A stretch of DNA of 64,000 bases from G963665595 sp963665595 (GCA_963665595.2 CAXXJK010000004.1:62001-126000), one strand, 5' to 3'; numbered from the stretch's first letter, positions 8,823-18,912 are shown. Notes: generated by a model from the letters alone, not told the origin. Numbers and translations: made by a program.

Positions 8823-9961
8823 CGGCCCAAAGCGTCTATGGTCGGTAGGTCCAATGCATGTTGTGCAGCCTGCACCGCCATGTGGGCAACTTTCAAGGCC
8901 GCGTGTTCACTTCCCAAAGAACGGGAGGCCTGTTTCATCCTATCACGTAGCTCATCATTCCCCAGAAGTTCCAGAAGAAGCGCAGAAAAATCGGGGCTTT
9001 CCAGCATATCGTCTGCCATACAATATGCGGCACCAGCCTCGACAAGTGTCTGTGCGTTCTTCGTCTGGTGATCATCGGTAGCATGGGGAAACGGTATCAG
9101 CAGAGCGGGAACACCAATAGCGGTGATCTCTGCAAGAGAAGTAGCACCTGCGCGTGATACCGTAAAGTCACACGCTGGCAAAACATCGCCCATCTGTTCA
9201 AAATAGCTGTATACACGATAACGATCATCGTGTCCATGAGGCACTGATAACGCATCAAGCTGAGAGCAGACCACTTCGTATTCTTTGGGACCGGTAATAT
9301 GAATTATACGAACAGCGTCATCTGCCAACAAGCGTGGAGCCAAGCTAACAATAACAGTATTTATATGTCGCGCGCCTTGAGAGCCTCCAAAAACGAGGAT
9401 AAGCCGTTCCTGTTCAGAAATACCGAGCGCTCGCCTCCCCTGGCAGCGGTCAGCGGTAAGTATTTCAGCCCGAACTGGATTTCCCGTCACAAGCAAAGGC
9501 GCGCTGGTGGTGAGCTGTCCTCTTGCGTTCTCATAGGTTAGCGCAATAGCTGTCGCATAACGGGCGAGATATTTATTGGTCATTCCGCAATAGGAATTCT
9601 GTTCATGCAAAATGAGAGGAATACCCAGTTTTGCCGCAGCACGGCCTATGGGAATAGAAACATAACCACCAAACCCAATAACGCCGTCAACCTGTTCATC
9701 AGTAAGAAACGTTCGCGCGCGTGCTGTACTACGAATGATTTTTGCGGTAGAGGTAACCAGTGTATAGGGTTTATTTCGATTAAATCCAGCCGCCTCAAAT
9801 GAAACAAAACGCAACCCCGCAGAAGGAACCAATCGAGCTTCAAGGCCCCTAGGCGTACCGGCGAATATGACTTCATGGCCTTGGGCTATCAGCTCATGAG
9901 CTACTGCGAGTGCAGGATAGATGTGTCCAGCCGTACCGCCCCCGCTCACAACAAATTTCAT
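8819..9961 (-). CDS. murG: UDP-GlcNAc:lipid I N-acetylglucosaminyltransferase MurG
   Basis: MurG converts lipid I to lipid II at the inner face of the membrane. The 380-residue GT-B (GT28) enzyme has the N-terminal glycine-rich loop SGGGTAGHIYPALAVAHEL, GFGGYVSIPIGRAA, HEQNSYCGMTNKYLA, and the C-terminal donor-site motifs VFGGSQGARHIN and SRAGATSLAEITA. Near the end, IPFPHATDDHQTKNA is the family signature. It follows ftsW by 15 bases with GGAAGGTGAG upstream and overlaps murC by four bases. Confidence 0.97.
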   Translation of the reverse strand: MKFVVSGGGTAGHIYPALAVAHELIAQGHEVIFAGTPRGLEARLVPSAGLRFVSFEAAGFNRNKPYTLVTSTAKIIRSTARARTFLTDEQVDGVIGFGGYVSIPIGRAAAKLGIPLILHEQNSYCGMTNKYLARYATAIALTYENARGQLTTSAPLLVTGNPVRAEILTADRCQGRRALGISEQERLILVFGGSQGARHINTVIVSLAPRLLADDAVRIIHITGPKEYEVVCSQLDALSVPHGHDDRYRVYSYFEQMGDVLPACDFTVSRAGATSLAEITAIGVPALLIPFPHATDDHQTKNAQTLVEAGAAYCMADDMLESPDFSALLLELLGNDELRDRMKQASRSLGSEHAALKVAHMAVQAAQHALDLPTIDALGR

Positions 9962-9976
9962 CTTGAGCTCACCTTC

Positions 9977-11611
9977 CTACTTGGTAGACGAATTGCGGCG
10001 TCTTGTTTTGCTCTGTTCTTCGCGTGATACGCGATCGCTACGTTTAACCTCTTTATCACGCCGTACGGTGTTCGTGCGCGATCGTTGCGATGGTTCGTGC
10101 GTCTGTTTTGTCTTGTCAGTGGTCCGTTGAGCGCCGCTCAAACGATCAGAAGAACGTCTTTGAGAGGAGGGCTTTCGCTCCGCTGATACCTCACGGACAC
10201 GTTTTTCGTTCTGTTCAAGACGCCCATCTGTCCGTTTTGAACGAGAATTCTCTGTTGCACGACGACCCAAGCGCTCCGTTTGCTTCGTTGCAGCGGTATG
10301 AGGAGTGTGATCACGTTTTGAACGATTTGCGGTAGTCGTGGATTGAGAAGAACGCGAAGATGATCGGGCGGAGCGCCCATCACCCTCAGAAAGAGATGCG
10401 CCCCCCATGGTTACCAGCAGGCGATCCCTGCGCTGTTCGTGACTCTCTGTTTCTGCATGTAACGAAACCGAAAGTATAACGCCCACGAGCATAAGACTCG
10501 TAAGCATTGAGGTGCCGCCGCAACTGATAAAAGGCAACGGTTTACCGGTAATGGGAAAGAGTCCTATTACGCAGCAGATATTCAGCAAAGCCTGAAAAAG
10601 CAGAAGCGCGCCACATGATGGCGCTAAAACAGCGCCAAACTCTTCACGCGCGCTCTGACCGATGCGTAAAGACGCAACAAACACTGCCACGAATAGCGAG
10701 ATAACGACTACGCAACCAATCAAACCCGTCTCTTCGCCAATAATTGCAAAGATAAAGTCGTTATAGGCCTCAGGGAGATATAGATATTTCTGAACTGAAT
10801 TGCCCAACCCTACACCGAATATTCCACCATTCGAAAATGCATAAAATGAATTGATAACTTGGTAACCAGTGTCAAGCGGGTCAGACCAAGGATTGATCCA
10901 CGCAGTAATTCGATCCGAACGAAAGCTTTCAAAGGTGATAGCTACTATGCCCACCACAACAATCGCCGTGATGATGCCCAGCACCGCTTTCAGGGGCACC
11001 TCGCCAAACCACATAACAGCAAAAATACCAAAAACAGCAATAAGAAATGTTCCCAGATCGGGTTGCGCAAAGATAATGATTGCCGGCACAAAGGCCACCA
11101 AGATAATGGTCAAGGTAAACCGACGAAGTGAATGAGGGTAATTGCCGGTACGCTGCAAAACAAATAAATGAGCAGTGAGCATCAGCATTGCAATTTTTGC
11201 AAATTCAGATGGCTGGAATCCTTGACCAAAAATATAGAGCCAGCGCTTCGATCCAAGACCAACATACCCAAAAGCGGTAGTAAGAAGTAATAAGGTAACG
11301 ATCAATCCCCAGAACAACCAGAGGGGAAGGCCACGCCATTTCTGATAAGGTATGAGTGCAAACACGGTACCTATGCCAAGTCCCACTAGCAGAAGTAGAC
11401 ATTGACGTTTGAAAAAATATGCTGCATCTTGAAATTCAGCGTAAGCCTCGATAGATGAAGCAGAATACACCATTACCACGCCAATGATAACAAGCAAGAA
11501 TACCGAGCCGATGAGCACCAGACGTGGTGCCATGATAGAGGCAGGTGTCACATGCTTTCGACGACTTGTCTGTCGTTCACCGCTCAGAGTTACCGAACCA
11601 TCAAGCCCCAT
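9977..11611 (-). CDS. ftsW: FtsW septal glycosyltransferase with long basic C-terminal tail
   Basis: FtsW is the SEDS-family polymerase that builds septal glycan from lipid II with its cognate PBP (FtsI at 17176-18900). The 544-residue protein has about ten membrane segments. SEDS motifs include FQPSEFAKIAML, AQPDLGTF, the large-loop region GVGLGNSVQKYLYLPEAYND with FAIIGEETGLIG, and FPITGKPLPFISCGGTSML. Residues from about 391 to 544 form a hydrophilic tail made almost wholly of Arg, Ser, Thr, Lys, Glu and Gln, far longer than in E. coli FtsW. The gene follows murD by one base and is preceded by GAAGAAGG. Confidence 0.95.
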   Translation of the reverse strand: MGLDGSVTLSGERQTSRRKHVTPASIMAPRLVLIGSVFLLVIIGVVMVYSASSIEAYAEFQDAAYFFKRQCLLLLVGLGIGTVFALIPYQKWRGLPLWLFWGLIVTLLLLTTAFGYVGLGSKRWLYIFGQGFQPSEFAKIAMLMLTAHLFVLQRTGNYPHSLRRFTLTIILVAFVPAIIIFAQPDLGTFLIAVFGIFAVMWFGEVPLKAVLGIITAIVVVGIVAITFESFRSDRITAWINPWSDPLDTGYQVINSFYAFSNGGIFGVGLGNSVQKYLYLPEAYNDFIFAIIGEETGLIGCVVVISLFVAVFVASLRIGQSAREEFGAVLAPSCGALLLFQALLNICCVIGLFPITGKPLPFISCGGTSMLTSLMLVGVILSVSLHAETESHEQRRDRLLVTMGGASLSEGDGRSARSSSRSSQSTTTANRSKRDHTPHTAATKQTERLGRRATENSRSKRTDGRLEQNEKRVREVSAERKPSSQRRSSDRLSGAQRTTDKTKQTHEPSQRSRTNTVRRDKEVKRSDRVSREEQSKTRRRNSSTK

Positions 11612-11612
11612 A

Positions 11613-13100
11613 TCAAGCCTTCTTCAGATCGGCAATCATTTCTTTGAAGATTTCTCCCCGCTGCTCAAATGATGTAAATTCATCGAAGGAAGCGCAGGCC
11701 GGAGATAGACATATCACATCCCCCTTTGAGGCTTGAGCAATAGCTACCTGAAGCGCATCGGCAAGATGATCAGCAACAAGCACCTGACAATCATGGTGCC
11801 GCGCTCCCCTGCGCACCTGTCCTTCTTCGAATGCCTTCATGAAGCGTTCTCGAGCAGCTCCATAGCAGACGACTGCCTTACAACGCCTCAGTGTCGTATC
11901 GACAAGCGCGTCAAGCACGGTGCCTTTATCCATTCCTCCGTAAAGCATGATAAGGGGTGCGGCATCAAAGGATTCCAGCGCTTTCATCGTCGCATCGGTA
12001 TTAGTCGCCTTGGAATCATTGAAAAATGAGATACCGTCAATTTCTCCACAGGGTTCATTGCGGTGTTCAAGTGGACTAAATGAGCGGAGTCCGTCTCTCA
12101 CATCCTGAACGCGAGCTCCGCACGAAAGGGCCAAGACCGCAGCAGCAAGTGCATTTGCCACATTATGATCACCCTTGATCTGAAGCTGTTCAGACGTAAC
12201 AAGATTATATTGTTGATTATTGAGTTGGACGCACAAAAGATCAGAGGCATCATCGCACCATGCAGCTCCGCGCGCAGGATGATTCTCATCTAGAGCCGTA
12301 GCCTTTTCATGGATGCCAGAAATTCCGCCGAGAAGACAGACCTGATCGTTTCTCGCTAAAAGATCACGTACGATAGCACAGGTTTCAGGTGAAGAGCAGT
12401 CAAGAACGGCCCACGCATTTGAAGAAATATGTGCAAATATTCTGGCTTTTGCAGCAGCATAGGCTTCATGGCTTCCGTGCCAGTGAAGATGGTCGGGGGT
12501 CACATTAAGCAGCGCCGCCGCGACAGGCGAAAACGTATACATCGAAGCAAGCTGATAAGATGAGAGCTCGGCAACAAGATATTCATGAGGAGCGCGAAGA
12601 GCAACCGCTTCAATACAGGGGATGCCAATATTGCCAACAGCACGAGCAGGCAGCCCCGCCTCATTGAGGAGATGAGCAGTAAGTGCCGTGGTCGTGGTCT
12701 TACCATTAGTACCCGTAATAGCAATCCAGCGATCAGGGGATTCACGAAACGCAAATTCAGGTTCCCCAATGACTTCAGCGGCAACCTTTTGAGCAGCTCT
12801 ATAAAAATCGGATTGAAACGAAATGCCCGGGCTTATGACGGCAAGATCGTACGTCCCTGAAATGTCCTCTTTGTCGAAAATAACTCGACAACCATGACCC
12901 ATGAGTGACTCGGCGAACACCTGCGCCTCTTCAGTTAACGCTCCTCCATATATAGTAAGAGACTCTATACGCGAGGAGTGCGCAGACAACAGATCAGCAC
13001 AATAACGCGCTACCGCTTTGCCACTTGTTCCGAGCCCGACAATAAGAACGTGCCCTAGTGCCCGGTCGGAAATCATCGCCCTATCAGATGCGGATTCCAC
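11613..13100 (-). CDS. murD: UDP-N-acetylmuramoyl-L-alanine-D-glutamate ligase MurD
   Basis: MurD adds D-Glu to UDP-MurNAc-L-Ala. The 495-residue ligase carries the N-terminal LIVGLGTSGKAVARYCAD, the ATP loop ITGTNGKTTTTALTAHLL, NVTPDHLHWHGS, and the central EHRNEPCGEIDGISFFNDSK with the Asn/Asp/Ser-Lys cluster near residues 350-362. The C-terminal LSPACASFDEFTSFEQRG is the usual MurD ending. The start is GTG at 13100, directly after the mraY stop, with AGGGG six bases upstream; an ATG eight codons further in is a weaker alternative. It is slightly longer than the usual 440-460 residues. Confidence 0.97.
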   Translation of the reverse strand: MESASDRAMISDRALGHVLIVGLGTSGKAVARYCADLLSAHSSRIESLTIYGGALTEEAQVFAESLMGHGCRVIFDKEDISGTYDLAVISPGISFQSDFYRAAQKVAAEVIGEPEFAFRESPDRWIAITGTNGKTTTTALTAHLLNEAGLPARAVGNIGIPCIEAVALRAPHEYLVAELSSYQLASMYTFSPVAAALLNVTPDHLHWHGSHEAYAAAKARIFAHISSNAWAVLDCSSPETCAIVRDLLARNDQVCLLGGISGIHEKATALDENHPARGAAWCDDASDLLCVQLNNQQYNLVTSEQLQIKGDHNVANALAAAVLALSCGARVQDVRDGLRSFSPLEHRNEPCGEIDGISFFNDSKATNTDATMKALESFDAAPLIMLYGGMDKGTVLDALVDTTLRRCKAVVCYGAARERFMKAFEEGQVRRGARHHDCQVLVADHLADALQVAIAQASKGDVICLSPACASFDEFTSFEQRGEIFKEMIADLKKA

Positions 13101-14150
13101 TTACAGCCCCTGCGCAAAATAGTAAGCAAATCCGGCACCCGCGAGTAAGCCTGAAACAATCCAAAAACGAATGACAACCTTCGTTTCAGACCAACCCTTT
13201 TTTTCAAAATGATGATGTAGCGGTGCCATCAGAAACACGCGTTTATGAGTAAGTTTGAAATAGCAGACCTGAATAATATCGGAAAACGCCTCAATTACGA
13301 AAATACCACCAATAATGAGAACAACAAATTCTGTTTTTGTAATAATAGATACCGCCGCAATAGCGGTGCCGAGAGCAAGCGAGCCCGTATCACCCATAAA
13401 AATAGACGCAGGATACGTATTGAACCAAAGAAATCCTATGCAAGCCCCTGCGGCGGCCGCACAAAATATAGCGGTGTTCACGTCGTCGACACGATACGCA
13501 ATAGCAGCCATAACAGCCATAACGATCATCACACAGCCACCGGCTAGACCATCAAGCCCATCCGTAAGATTTACTGAGTTGCTCATGCCGGCCATGAGAA
13601 TCGTGACGAACAACAAATACAACCAGGGTATGACAATAGTTCCATCGCCGAAGGGAATATATGTGCTCAAAACCCCCAAGTCAAGCGTAGCCACAAACGG
13701 TATATTGATCGTAGGCGCTATACCGGCCAAATTGACCGCACAGAGACAAAATGCTATCGCAATTACAAACTGACAGATAAGCTTCGCCCACGGCTTAAGA
13801 CCCAAGCTCCGCTCTTTTACGACCTTTGAGAGATCGTCTATGAGCCCCAAGACACCAGTAACGAGAGTGGCGCACACCACCAGCACAAGCGGAGTAAGCT
13901 CGGCACCACCGGTCCGTTTACCTACGAGAACTACTGAAAGAGAGATTGCCGCAAGTATGATGACCCCACCCATCGTGGGGGTACCCTGCTTGACGAGATG
14001 ACGTTCAGGGCCGTCAGCGCGAATCTGCTGTCCAATCTGGCGCACTTTGAGTAGTTTGATCCATCCAGGAAGCAGGACCATGGTAACTACCATGCCAACC
14101 AGCAACGCCAGAAACACTTGAAATGTAGGATATGTAACTGAACCAAGCAC
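13101..14150 (-). CDS. mraY: Phospho-N-acetylmuramoyl-pentapeptide transferase MraY
   Basis: MraY transfers phospho-MurNAc-pentapeptide to undecaprenyl phosphate, giving lipid I. The 349-residue integral membrane enzyme has about ten hydrophobic segments and the canonical catalytic motifs: KQGTPTMGGVIILA near the N-terminus, LGLIDDLSKV, NSVNLTDGLDGLAGG, FMGDTGSLALGT, and the histidine motif APLHHHFEKKGWSE. The start is GTG at 14150, overlapping the murF stop as TAGTG. This is the conventional MraY; a divergent paralogue is encoded at 26438-27310. Confidence 0.97.
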   Translation of the reverse strand: MLGSVTYPTFQVFLALLVGMVVTMVLLPGWIKLLKVRQIGQQIRADGPERHLVKQGTPTMGGVIILAAISLSVVLVGKRTGGAELTPLVLVVCATLVTGVLGLIDDLSKVVKERSLGLKPWAKLICQFVIAIAFCLCAVNLAGIAPTINIPFVATLDLGVLSTYIPFGDGTIVIPWLYLLFVTILMAGMSNSVNLTDGLDGLAGGCVMIVMAVMAAIAYRVDDVNTAIFCAAAAGACIGFLWFNTYPASIFMGDTGSLALGTAIAAVSIITKTEFVVLIIGGIFVIEAFSDIIQVCYFKLTHKRVFLMAPLHHHFEKKGWSETKVVIRFWIVSGLLAGAGFAYYFAQGL

Positions 14151-15637
14151 TACGACACAAGACCTTCCACAATATGTTCAAATTCCATGAATCGCGATGC
14201 CTTTACGAGTATAAGATCGGGGGCATTCAACGTATTATCCAACAAAGAGATTGCCTGAGCGATATCATCAGTCTCAATGACCGAATCATTACACATACCT
14301 TTCGCGCGAGCGCCCTTTGCAATTTCATGGCCCAAAGTACCTACGGTAACGAGAAAATCAATGCCCTGACATGCCACGCTTTGGCCTACTTCATAATGAA
14401 GCTGAACTTCGTTTACGCCCAGTTCGCCCATATCTCCAAGCACCGCGACACGTTGTCCCGCGCAGTCAAGACTTGTAAGAAGTTCAAGAGCCGCACGCAT
14501 AGAATCAGGATTCGCATTATACGTATCATTTATAACTCGAAATCCTCGAGGCGCTTCTAGGATCTCGTGGCGCATAGCACTACCCCGTGCTCCATGAAGC
14601 GATGAAGCGATCGTCGAAATGTCAATACCAAGAGTAAAACCAACTGCAGCGGCGGCAAGTGCGTTCATAACATTGTGTCGTCCCGGTAGTGTAAGAACAA
14701 CCGGGATAGAACCGACGGTAGCTATCGTAAGAGAAAATGCAGCACATCCCGTTCCATCAATCACAATATCTGATGCACGAATCTGAGCGGCCTCCGCAAG
14801 GCCATAGGTTACGACACTCACGTTTCGTTCTTCAACACACGCGATCTGTTCTATAAAAGGGGTGAACGGATCATCCGCATTGAGAATGGCAATTCCTGCA
14901 TCTTCGGGAAGAGCTGCAATGAGTTCCGCTTTGGCGCGTGCAATATTGTCTTGTGAATGGAGTAGCTCAAGATGCGTCACGCCAATATGGGTAATTACAC
15001 CAACAGTGGGACAAACAAATGAACAGAGACTTTTGATCTGTCCCCTGCCGCGCATTCCCATTTCGACGACCAATGCCTGCGTAGTATCATCAGCCATCAA
15101 GACTGTAGCAGGCACACCGAGCTCATTATTGCGATTGCCCGCAGTTGCCACCGTACGCAGAGAAGATGAGAGTACCGCATATACAAAATCTTTGGTAGTA
15201 GTCTTACCCGTAGAGCCCGTAATACCCACCACCGGACATGACAGCATGCTTCGATTGTATGCGGCAAGAGCGGCGAGCGCGGTCCGGCCATCGTCGCAAA
15301 CCAACACAGCTGCGCCTTTTTCTACTGCCTTCTCTCTTATACGTGAGGAAATCGGAGCTGTTGCGATGATGCAGCACGCGCCTTGTTCCAATGCGTCCAA
15401 GATGTATTCATTACCGTCTACTCGCTCGCCCTTCAGGGCAATGAACACATCTTTTGACTGCACGGCACGCGAATCCCAAGCTATCTCCCTGACGATGGTA
15501 GCATGTTCGAGGGAATCAACGACTCTGCAGGTGTTAAGCAGCCCAAGCCTGCCCGTCTCTCCTCTTTCTGAAGCGACAAACACACGGGCATCATATGTCT
15601 CAAGCGCTTGTACAATCTGTTCGACAGACAATCGCAT
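14150..15637 (-). CDS. murF: UDP-N-acetylmuramoyl-tripeptide-D-alanyl-D-alanine ligase MurF
   Basis: MurF adds the D-Ala-D-Ala dipeptide and completes the UDP-MurNAc-pentapeptide. In the 495-residue protein, IAWDSRAVQSKDVFIALKGE marks the N-terminal domain, ITGSTGKTTTKDFVYAVL the ATP loop, TAGNRNNELGVP the region typical of MurF, and INDTYNANPDSMRAAL with VLGDMGELG the C-terminal domain. The ATG directly follows the murE stop, and the end overlaps the mraY start by one base. Confidence 0.97.
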   Translation of the reverse strand: MRLSVEQIVQALETYDARVFVASERGETGRLGLLNTCRVVDSLEHATIVREIAWDSRAVQSKDVFIALKGERVDGNEYILDALEQGACCIIATAPISSRIREKAVEKGAAVLVCDDGRTALAALAAYNRSMLSCPVVGITGSTGKTTTKDFVYAVLSSSLRTVATAGNRNNELGVPATVLMADDTTQALVVEMGMRGRGQIKSLCSFVCPTVGVITHIGVTHLELLHSQDNIARAKAELIAALPEDAGIAILNADDPFTPFIEQIACVEERNVSVVTYGLAEAAQIRASDIVIDGTGCAAFSLTIATVGSIPVVLTLPGRHNVMNALAAAAVGFTLGIDISTIASSLHGARGSAMRHEILEAPRGFRVINDTYNANPDSMRAALELLTSLDCAGQRVAVLGDMGELGVNEVQLHYEVGQSVACQGIDFLVTVGTLGHEIAKGARAKGMCNDSVIETDDIAQAISLLDNTLNAPDLILVKASRFMEFEHIVEGLVS

Positions 15638-17158
15638 TTATTCTCCCCTCACGCGCTGAGAAAAAATCTGAGCCAATATTTCAGTAGCTACTACCCGATC
15701 ATCAAAAGGAAGTATCTGGTCGCCCACAAGCTGATAATCTTCATGTCCTTTTCCCGCAATGAGTACCGAATCACCCGAACGGGCGCTTCCAATTGCCTCA
15801 TAGATCGCTTGACGACGATCTGAGATGATTTCGTAAGACTTAAATTCTTGAAAACCAGGGATGATCTCATCAATTATACGCAAGGGATCTTCTGTGCGCG
15901 GATTATCGCTTGTAACAATGACGCGGTCGGCGCCACGCGCGGCCGCTGCCATTTTTGGTCGCTTGCCATGGTCGCGATCGCCACCGCATCCAAAAACAAT
16001 AATGAGATTTCCTTCGGTTATCGGACGAAGAGCCTGCAACGCCTTTTCAATGGAATCAGGCGTATGCGAGTAATCGACAAACACAGAAAAGTCTTGGGGC
16101 TCAGCACCTTCCGCAAGAAAAACAACCCGTTCAAGACGACCGGGGACCTGCGGGACCTGCGCCAATGCCGAAAATATTTCATCGTAGGTGAATCCGATCT
16201 GACGGCAAAGAGCGGCAGACAAGAGAAGATTTTCAATGTTGAAACGCCCAATAAGCGGAAACATCACAGAAAACGATCCCTCCGGCGTACCGATCAAGAG
16301 ATCACTTCCCTCAGCGCCACAGATCATTTTGAGCGGAGTAATGTCAGCCTCAGAATCAAAACCACAGGTGAGAACAGCAATATCATGGTGCTTACACTGC
16401 GTGCGAATACGTTTGCCGTATTCGTCATCAATGCATACCGCAGCCTTCTGACAGTATCTCGGGTCAAAGAGCGCTGCCTTAGCCTCGAAATAGTGTTCCA
16501 TATCGCCATGATAGTCGAGATGATCTTGCGTGAGATTCGAGAATCCGCATACCGAAAACTTTGTCCCCGCTATGCGATTAAGACTAATTGCATGACTGGA
16601 CACCTCCATAAACACGTATTCAACACCCATGCTGAGCATGCTATGAAATAATTGTTGAAGATCATAGGATTCCGGTGTAGTGTTATGAGCTTTCTGACAG
16701 TCCCCTGCAATACGGGTTTCAACCGTACCGATGAGTCCCGTCAACTTTCCCCGTGAGTGAGCCACCCATTCCATAAGATAGGTGGTAGTGGTTTTCCCAT
16801 TGGTACCCGTAACCCCCGCAAGAGCAAGACGCTCTGATGGCATATCAAAGTAGCGGGCGCTGGCAAGCGCCAGGGCAAGGCGAGCATCATCTACCTTGAA
16901 CTGACAGATATCTTCATCGACAAAGCGTTCAACGACCAAAGCAATCGCGCCACGCTCAACAGCATCATGAGCGTACTGATGTCCGTCACTTTTCATGCCC
17001 GGAACGCAGAAGAAGACGTCGCCTAAAGCCACTTGACTCGACATATAGGCAATACCTGCCGCTACAAGACCTGGTTCTGACAAGGCACCGTCTGACAAAG
17101 TACGTCGTAATTCAAACGCGCTATCCCGCAAGAGTTCACGTATGAGTTTTCCCTCCAT
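15638..17158 (-). CDS. murE: UDP-N-acetylmuramoyl-tripeptide synthetase MurE, probably meso-diaminopimelate-adding
   Basis: MurE adds the third stem-peptide residue to UDP-MurNAc-L-Ala-D-Glu. The 506-residue product shows the ATP loop GVTGTNGKTTTTYLMEW, TPESYDLQQLF, MEVSSHAISLNR, LTQDHLDYHG and FVDYSHTPDSIEKAL. The substrate motif DNPRTEDP (encoded near 15888-15911) carries the Arg that in characterised enzymes goes with meso-diaminopimelate rather than L-Lys. The start at 17158 is preferred over an in-frame ATG at 17176 because AAAGGA lies suitably upstream of it; the earlier ATG overlaps the ftsI stop. Substrate choice is inferred from the motif only. Confidence 0.96.
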   Translation of the reverse strand: MEGKLIRELLRDSAFELRRTLSDGALSEPGLVAAGIAYMSSQVALGDVFFCVPGMKSDGHQYAHDAVERGAIALVVERFVDEDICQFKVDDARLALALASARYFDMPSERLALAGVTGTNGKTTTTYLMEWVAHSRGKLTGLIGTVETRIAGDCQKAHNTTPESYDLQQLFHSMLSMGVEYVFMEVSSHAISLNRIAGTKFSVCGFSNLTQDHLDYHGDMEHYFEAKAALFDPRYCQKAAVCIDDEYGKRIRTQCKHHDIAVLTCGFDSEADITPLKMICGAEGSDLLIGTPEGSFSVMFPLIGRFNIENLLLSAALCRQIGFTYDEIFSALAQVPQVPGRLERVVFLAEGAEPQDFSVFVDYSHTPDSIEKALQALRPITEGNLIIVFGCGGDRDHGKRPKMAAAARGADRVIVTSDNPRTEDPLRIIDEIIPGFQEFKSYEIISDRRQAIYEAIGSARSGDSVLIAGKGHEDYQLVGDQILPFDDRVVATEILAQIFSQRVRGE

Positions 17159-17175
17159 ATAACGTAATCCTTTCA

Positions 17176-18900
17176 TCAGTTGTTCGTAATCTGATAGAGA
17201 TCGATTGCCGAACGCATGACAGACTTAAACGCATCTTTGGCTGGCGTAACCGACGTGGTTGGTTGTCCAATTGAAATAGCGCAGGTAAGCTTACTGTTGG
17301 TATTTGTGAGGAATCCAACAAATGAATACGTATAGCTATCGGGAAGATATCCTCCCGATCCATCTGCTATCTGCGCCGTACCAGTTTTGCCTGCCAACTG
17401 GTAACCATCAATGTTAACATCGGTAGCACTACCGCCAGACTTTACTACTGCCTCGCAGGCCTTAATCACTTTTGATGCTGTTAACGATGCGCATATCTGT
17501 TGTGAACTGTATGAGAGCGTGCTGTCACTGTGCGGTTCAGCAATCAAAAAGTGAGGTTGACAGTAGACTCCTTGATTGATAATTGCACCGAAAAACGATG
17601 TAAGCTGTAACGTTGTGACCGAAATACCCTGTCCAAATGATATATTTGCTCTTTGAATCGGTGACCAGTTGGAATAATTGGCAAGAATTCCTGCAGCCTC
17701 ACCGGGAAAATCCACACCCGTTTTACTACCAAATCCATACTTCTTGATGTAACCGTAGAAATCAGCGTACCCTAAGCGTTGAGAGAATAGTGATATGCCG
17801 ATGTTTGAAGACTTCGCAATGACTTGTTTGAGTGTCCAATCCTCGGTATCCGCATCATGAACAAACGAATCCTTGATCGTATGATCATATATGACCAGTG
17901 ATGCCGGCACCTCAATGTCTTCCTCAAGTCCCGCAAGACCAGAATCGAGCAAGGCCGTAGCCGTTACCACCTTAAAGCACGAACCGGGTTCGTATACGTT
18001 TGAAATGGCTTTGCACGTTGAAGATCCCGAAAGCGATGTGTTGACACTCGAGAGGTTATAGAGAGGTAATGATGCGCAGGCATATATCTCACCAGTTGCC
18101 CCATCTACAACCGCGCCATATCCGCTTGCAGCACCAGAAGCTGACACATTGCTTGTCAAGGCCTCTTCAAGCGCTTGCTGAAGATTAATATCAAGCGAGA
18201 CAACAATGTCCTGACCGTCGACAGCATCAACCTGAGAGACAACACCTCCGGGGATCGATATACCCCCTTTGCCTTTCTCGGTGACAATCTCGCCGTCAGT
18301 ACCCGAGAGAATAGTGTCGTACTCAAGTTCAAGACCGGAAAGTCCATGACCGTCAACTCCGACATAGCCTATGATCTGTCCCCCGATTTCACTATAAGGA
18401 TAGACGCGCTTTGAGTCGGCGAGAAAATATATGCCGGTAAGAGGATTTGACGAAGCGGTTCCCGCTATAACTTTCGCTTGAAGATCTTTATAGAGTTGTT
18501 TAAGCGAAGCAGCCTTTTCCACATCGCACTTGCGGTAAACATATGCAAAGGTAACATTTTGCTTAGTCAGAGCAGTAAGATATGAGCTTCGATCACCACC
18601 CAGCATCTGCACGAGAATGTCAGCAGCAGCTTCTGCGTCCACGATCTGAGAAGGATTGACATACACCGTCGTCGCATCGACGCTCATCGCAAGCACATTG
18701 CCGTTACGATCGTAGATAGCACCTCGCTTGGCGCTCACCTCTACTTCGCAGGTTCGTTGAGCCTCCGCTTGAGCGGCATAGGTATCTGCCACAATAATCT
18801 GAAGATATACCAGGCGCGCAATGATGACGAGTATAAACAGCGCAGCAGCGCCGCACGCCCATAATGCACGAGCACTCATATTTGAAAGAAATTTCTGCAT
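17176..18900 (-). CDS. ftsI: Septal peptidoglycan transpeptidase FtsI (class B PBP)
   Basis: The monofunctional class B penicillin-binding protein cross-links septal peptidoglycan and pairs with FtsW. The 574-residue protein has an N-terminal membrane helix at about 12-33 and the PBP dimerisation domain with KRGAIYDRNGNVLAMS. The transpeptidase domain carries the SxxK motif in EPGSCFKVVTATAL (active Ser), SxN in AKSSNIGISLF, and KTGTAQIADGSGGY. No PASTA repeats are present at the C-terminus. The ATG at 18900 is chosen over an adjacent in-frame TTG at 18903; AGAGAA lies upstream. It is 12 bases downstream of ftsL. Confidence 0.95.
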   Translation of the reverse strand: MQKFLSNMSARALWACGAAALFILVIIARLVYLQIIVADTYAAQAEAQRTCEVEVSAKRGAIYDRNGNVLAMSVDATTVYVNPSQIVDAEAAADILVQMLGGDRSSYLTALTKQNVTFAYVYRKCDVEKAASLKQLYKDLQAKVIAGTASSNPLTGIYFLADSKRVYPYSEIGGQIIGYVGVDGHGLSGLELEYDTILSGTDGEIVTEKGKGGISIPGGVVSQVDAVDGQDIVVSLDINLQQALEEALTSNVSASGAASGYGAVVDGATGEIYACASLPLYNLSSVNTSLSGSSTCKAISNVYEPGSCFKVVTATALLDSGLAGLEEDIEVPASLVIYDHTIKDSFVHDADTEDWTLKQVIAKSSNIGISLFSQRLGYADFYGYIKKYGFGSKTGVDFPGEAAGILANYSNWSPIQRANISFGQGISVTTLQLTSFFGAIINQGVYCQPHFLIAEPHSDSTLSYSSQQICASLTASKVIKACEAVVKSGGSATDVNIDGYQLAGKTGTAQIADGSGGYLPDSYTYSFVGFLTNTNSKLTCAISIGQPTTSVTPAKDAFKSVMRSAIDLYQITNN

Positions 18901-18912
18901 CAAACGAATTCT

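Noticed and set aside
14862..15659. 265-residue open frame antisense to murF
   Set aside because: murF is intact with all ligase motifs on the other strand; the antisense translation shows no domain and is rich in Ser/Arg as expected of a shadow frame.
15848..16651. 267-residue open frame antisense to murE
   Set aside because: It lies wholly within murE, has no recognisable motif or ribosome binding site, and is explained by codon bias on the opposite strand.
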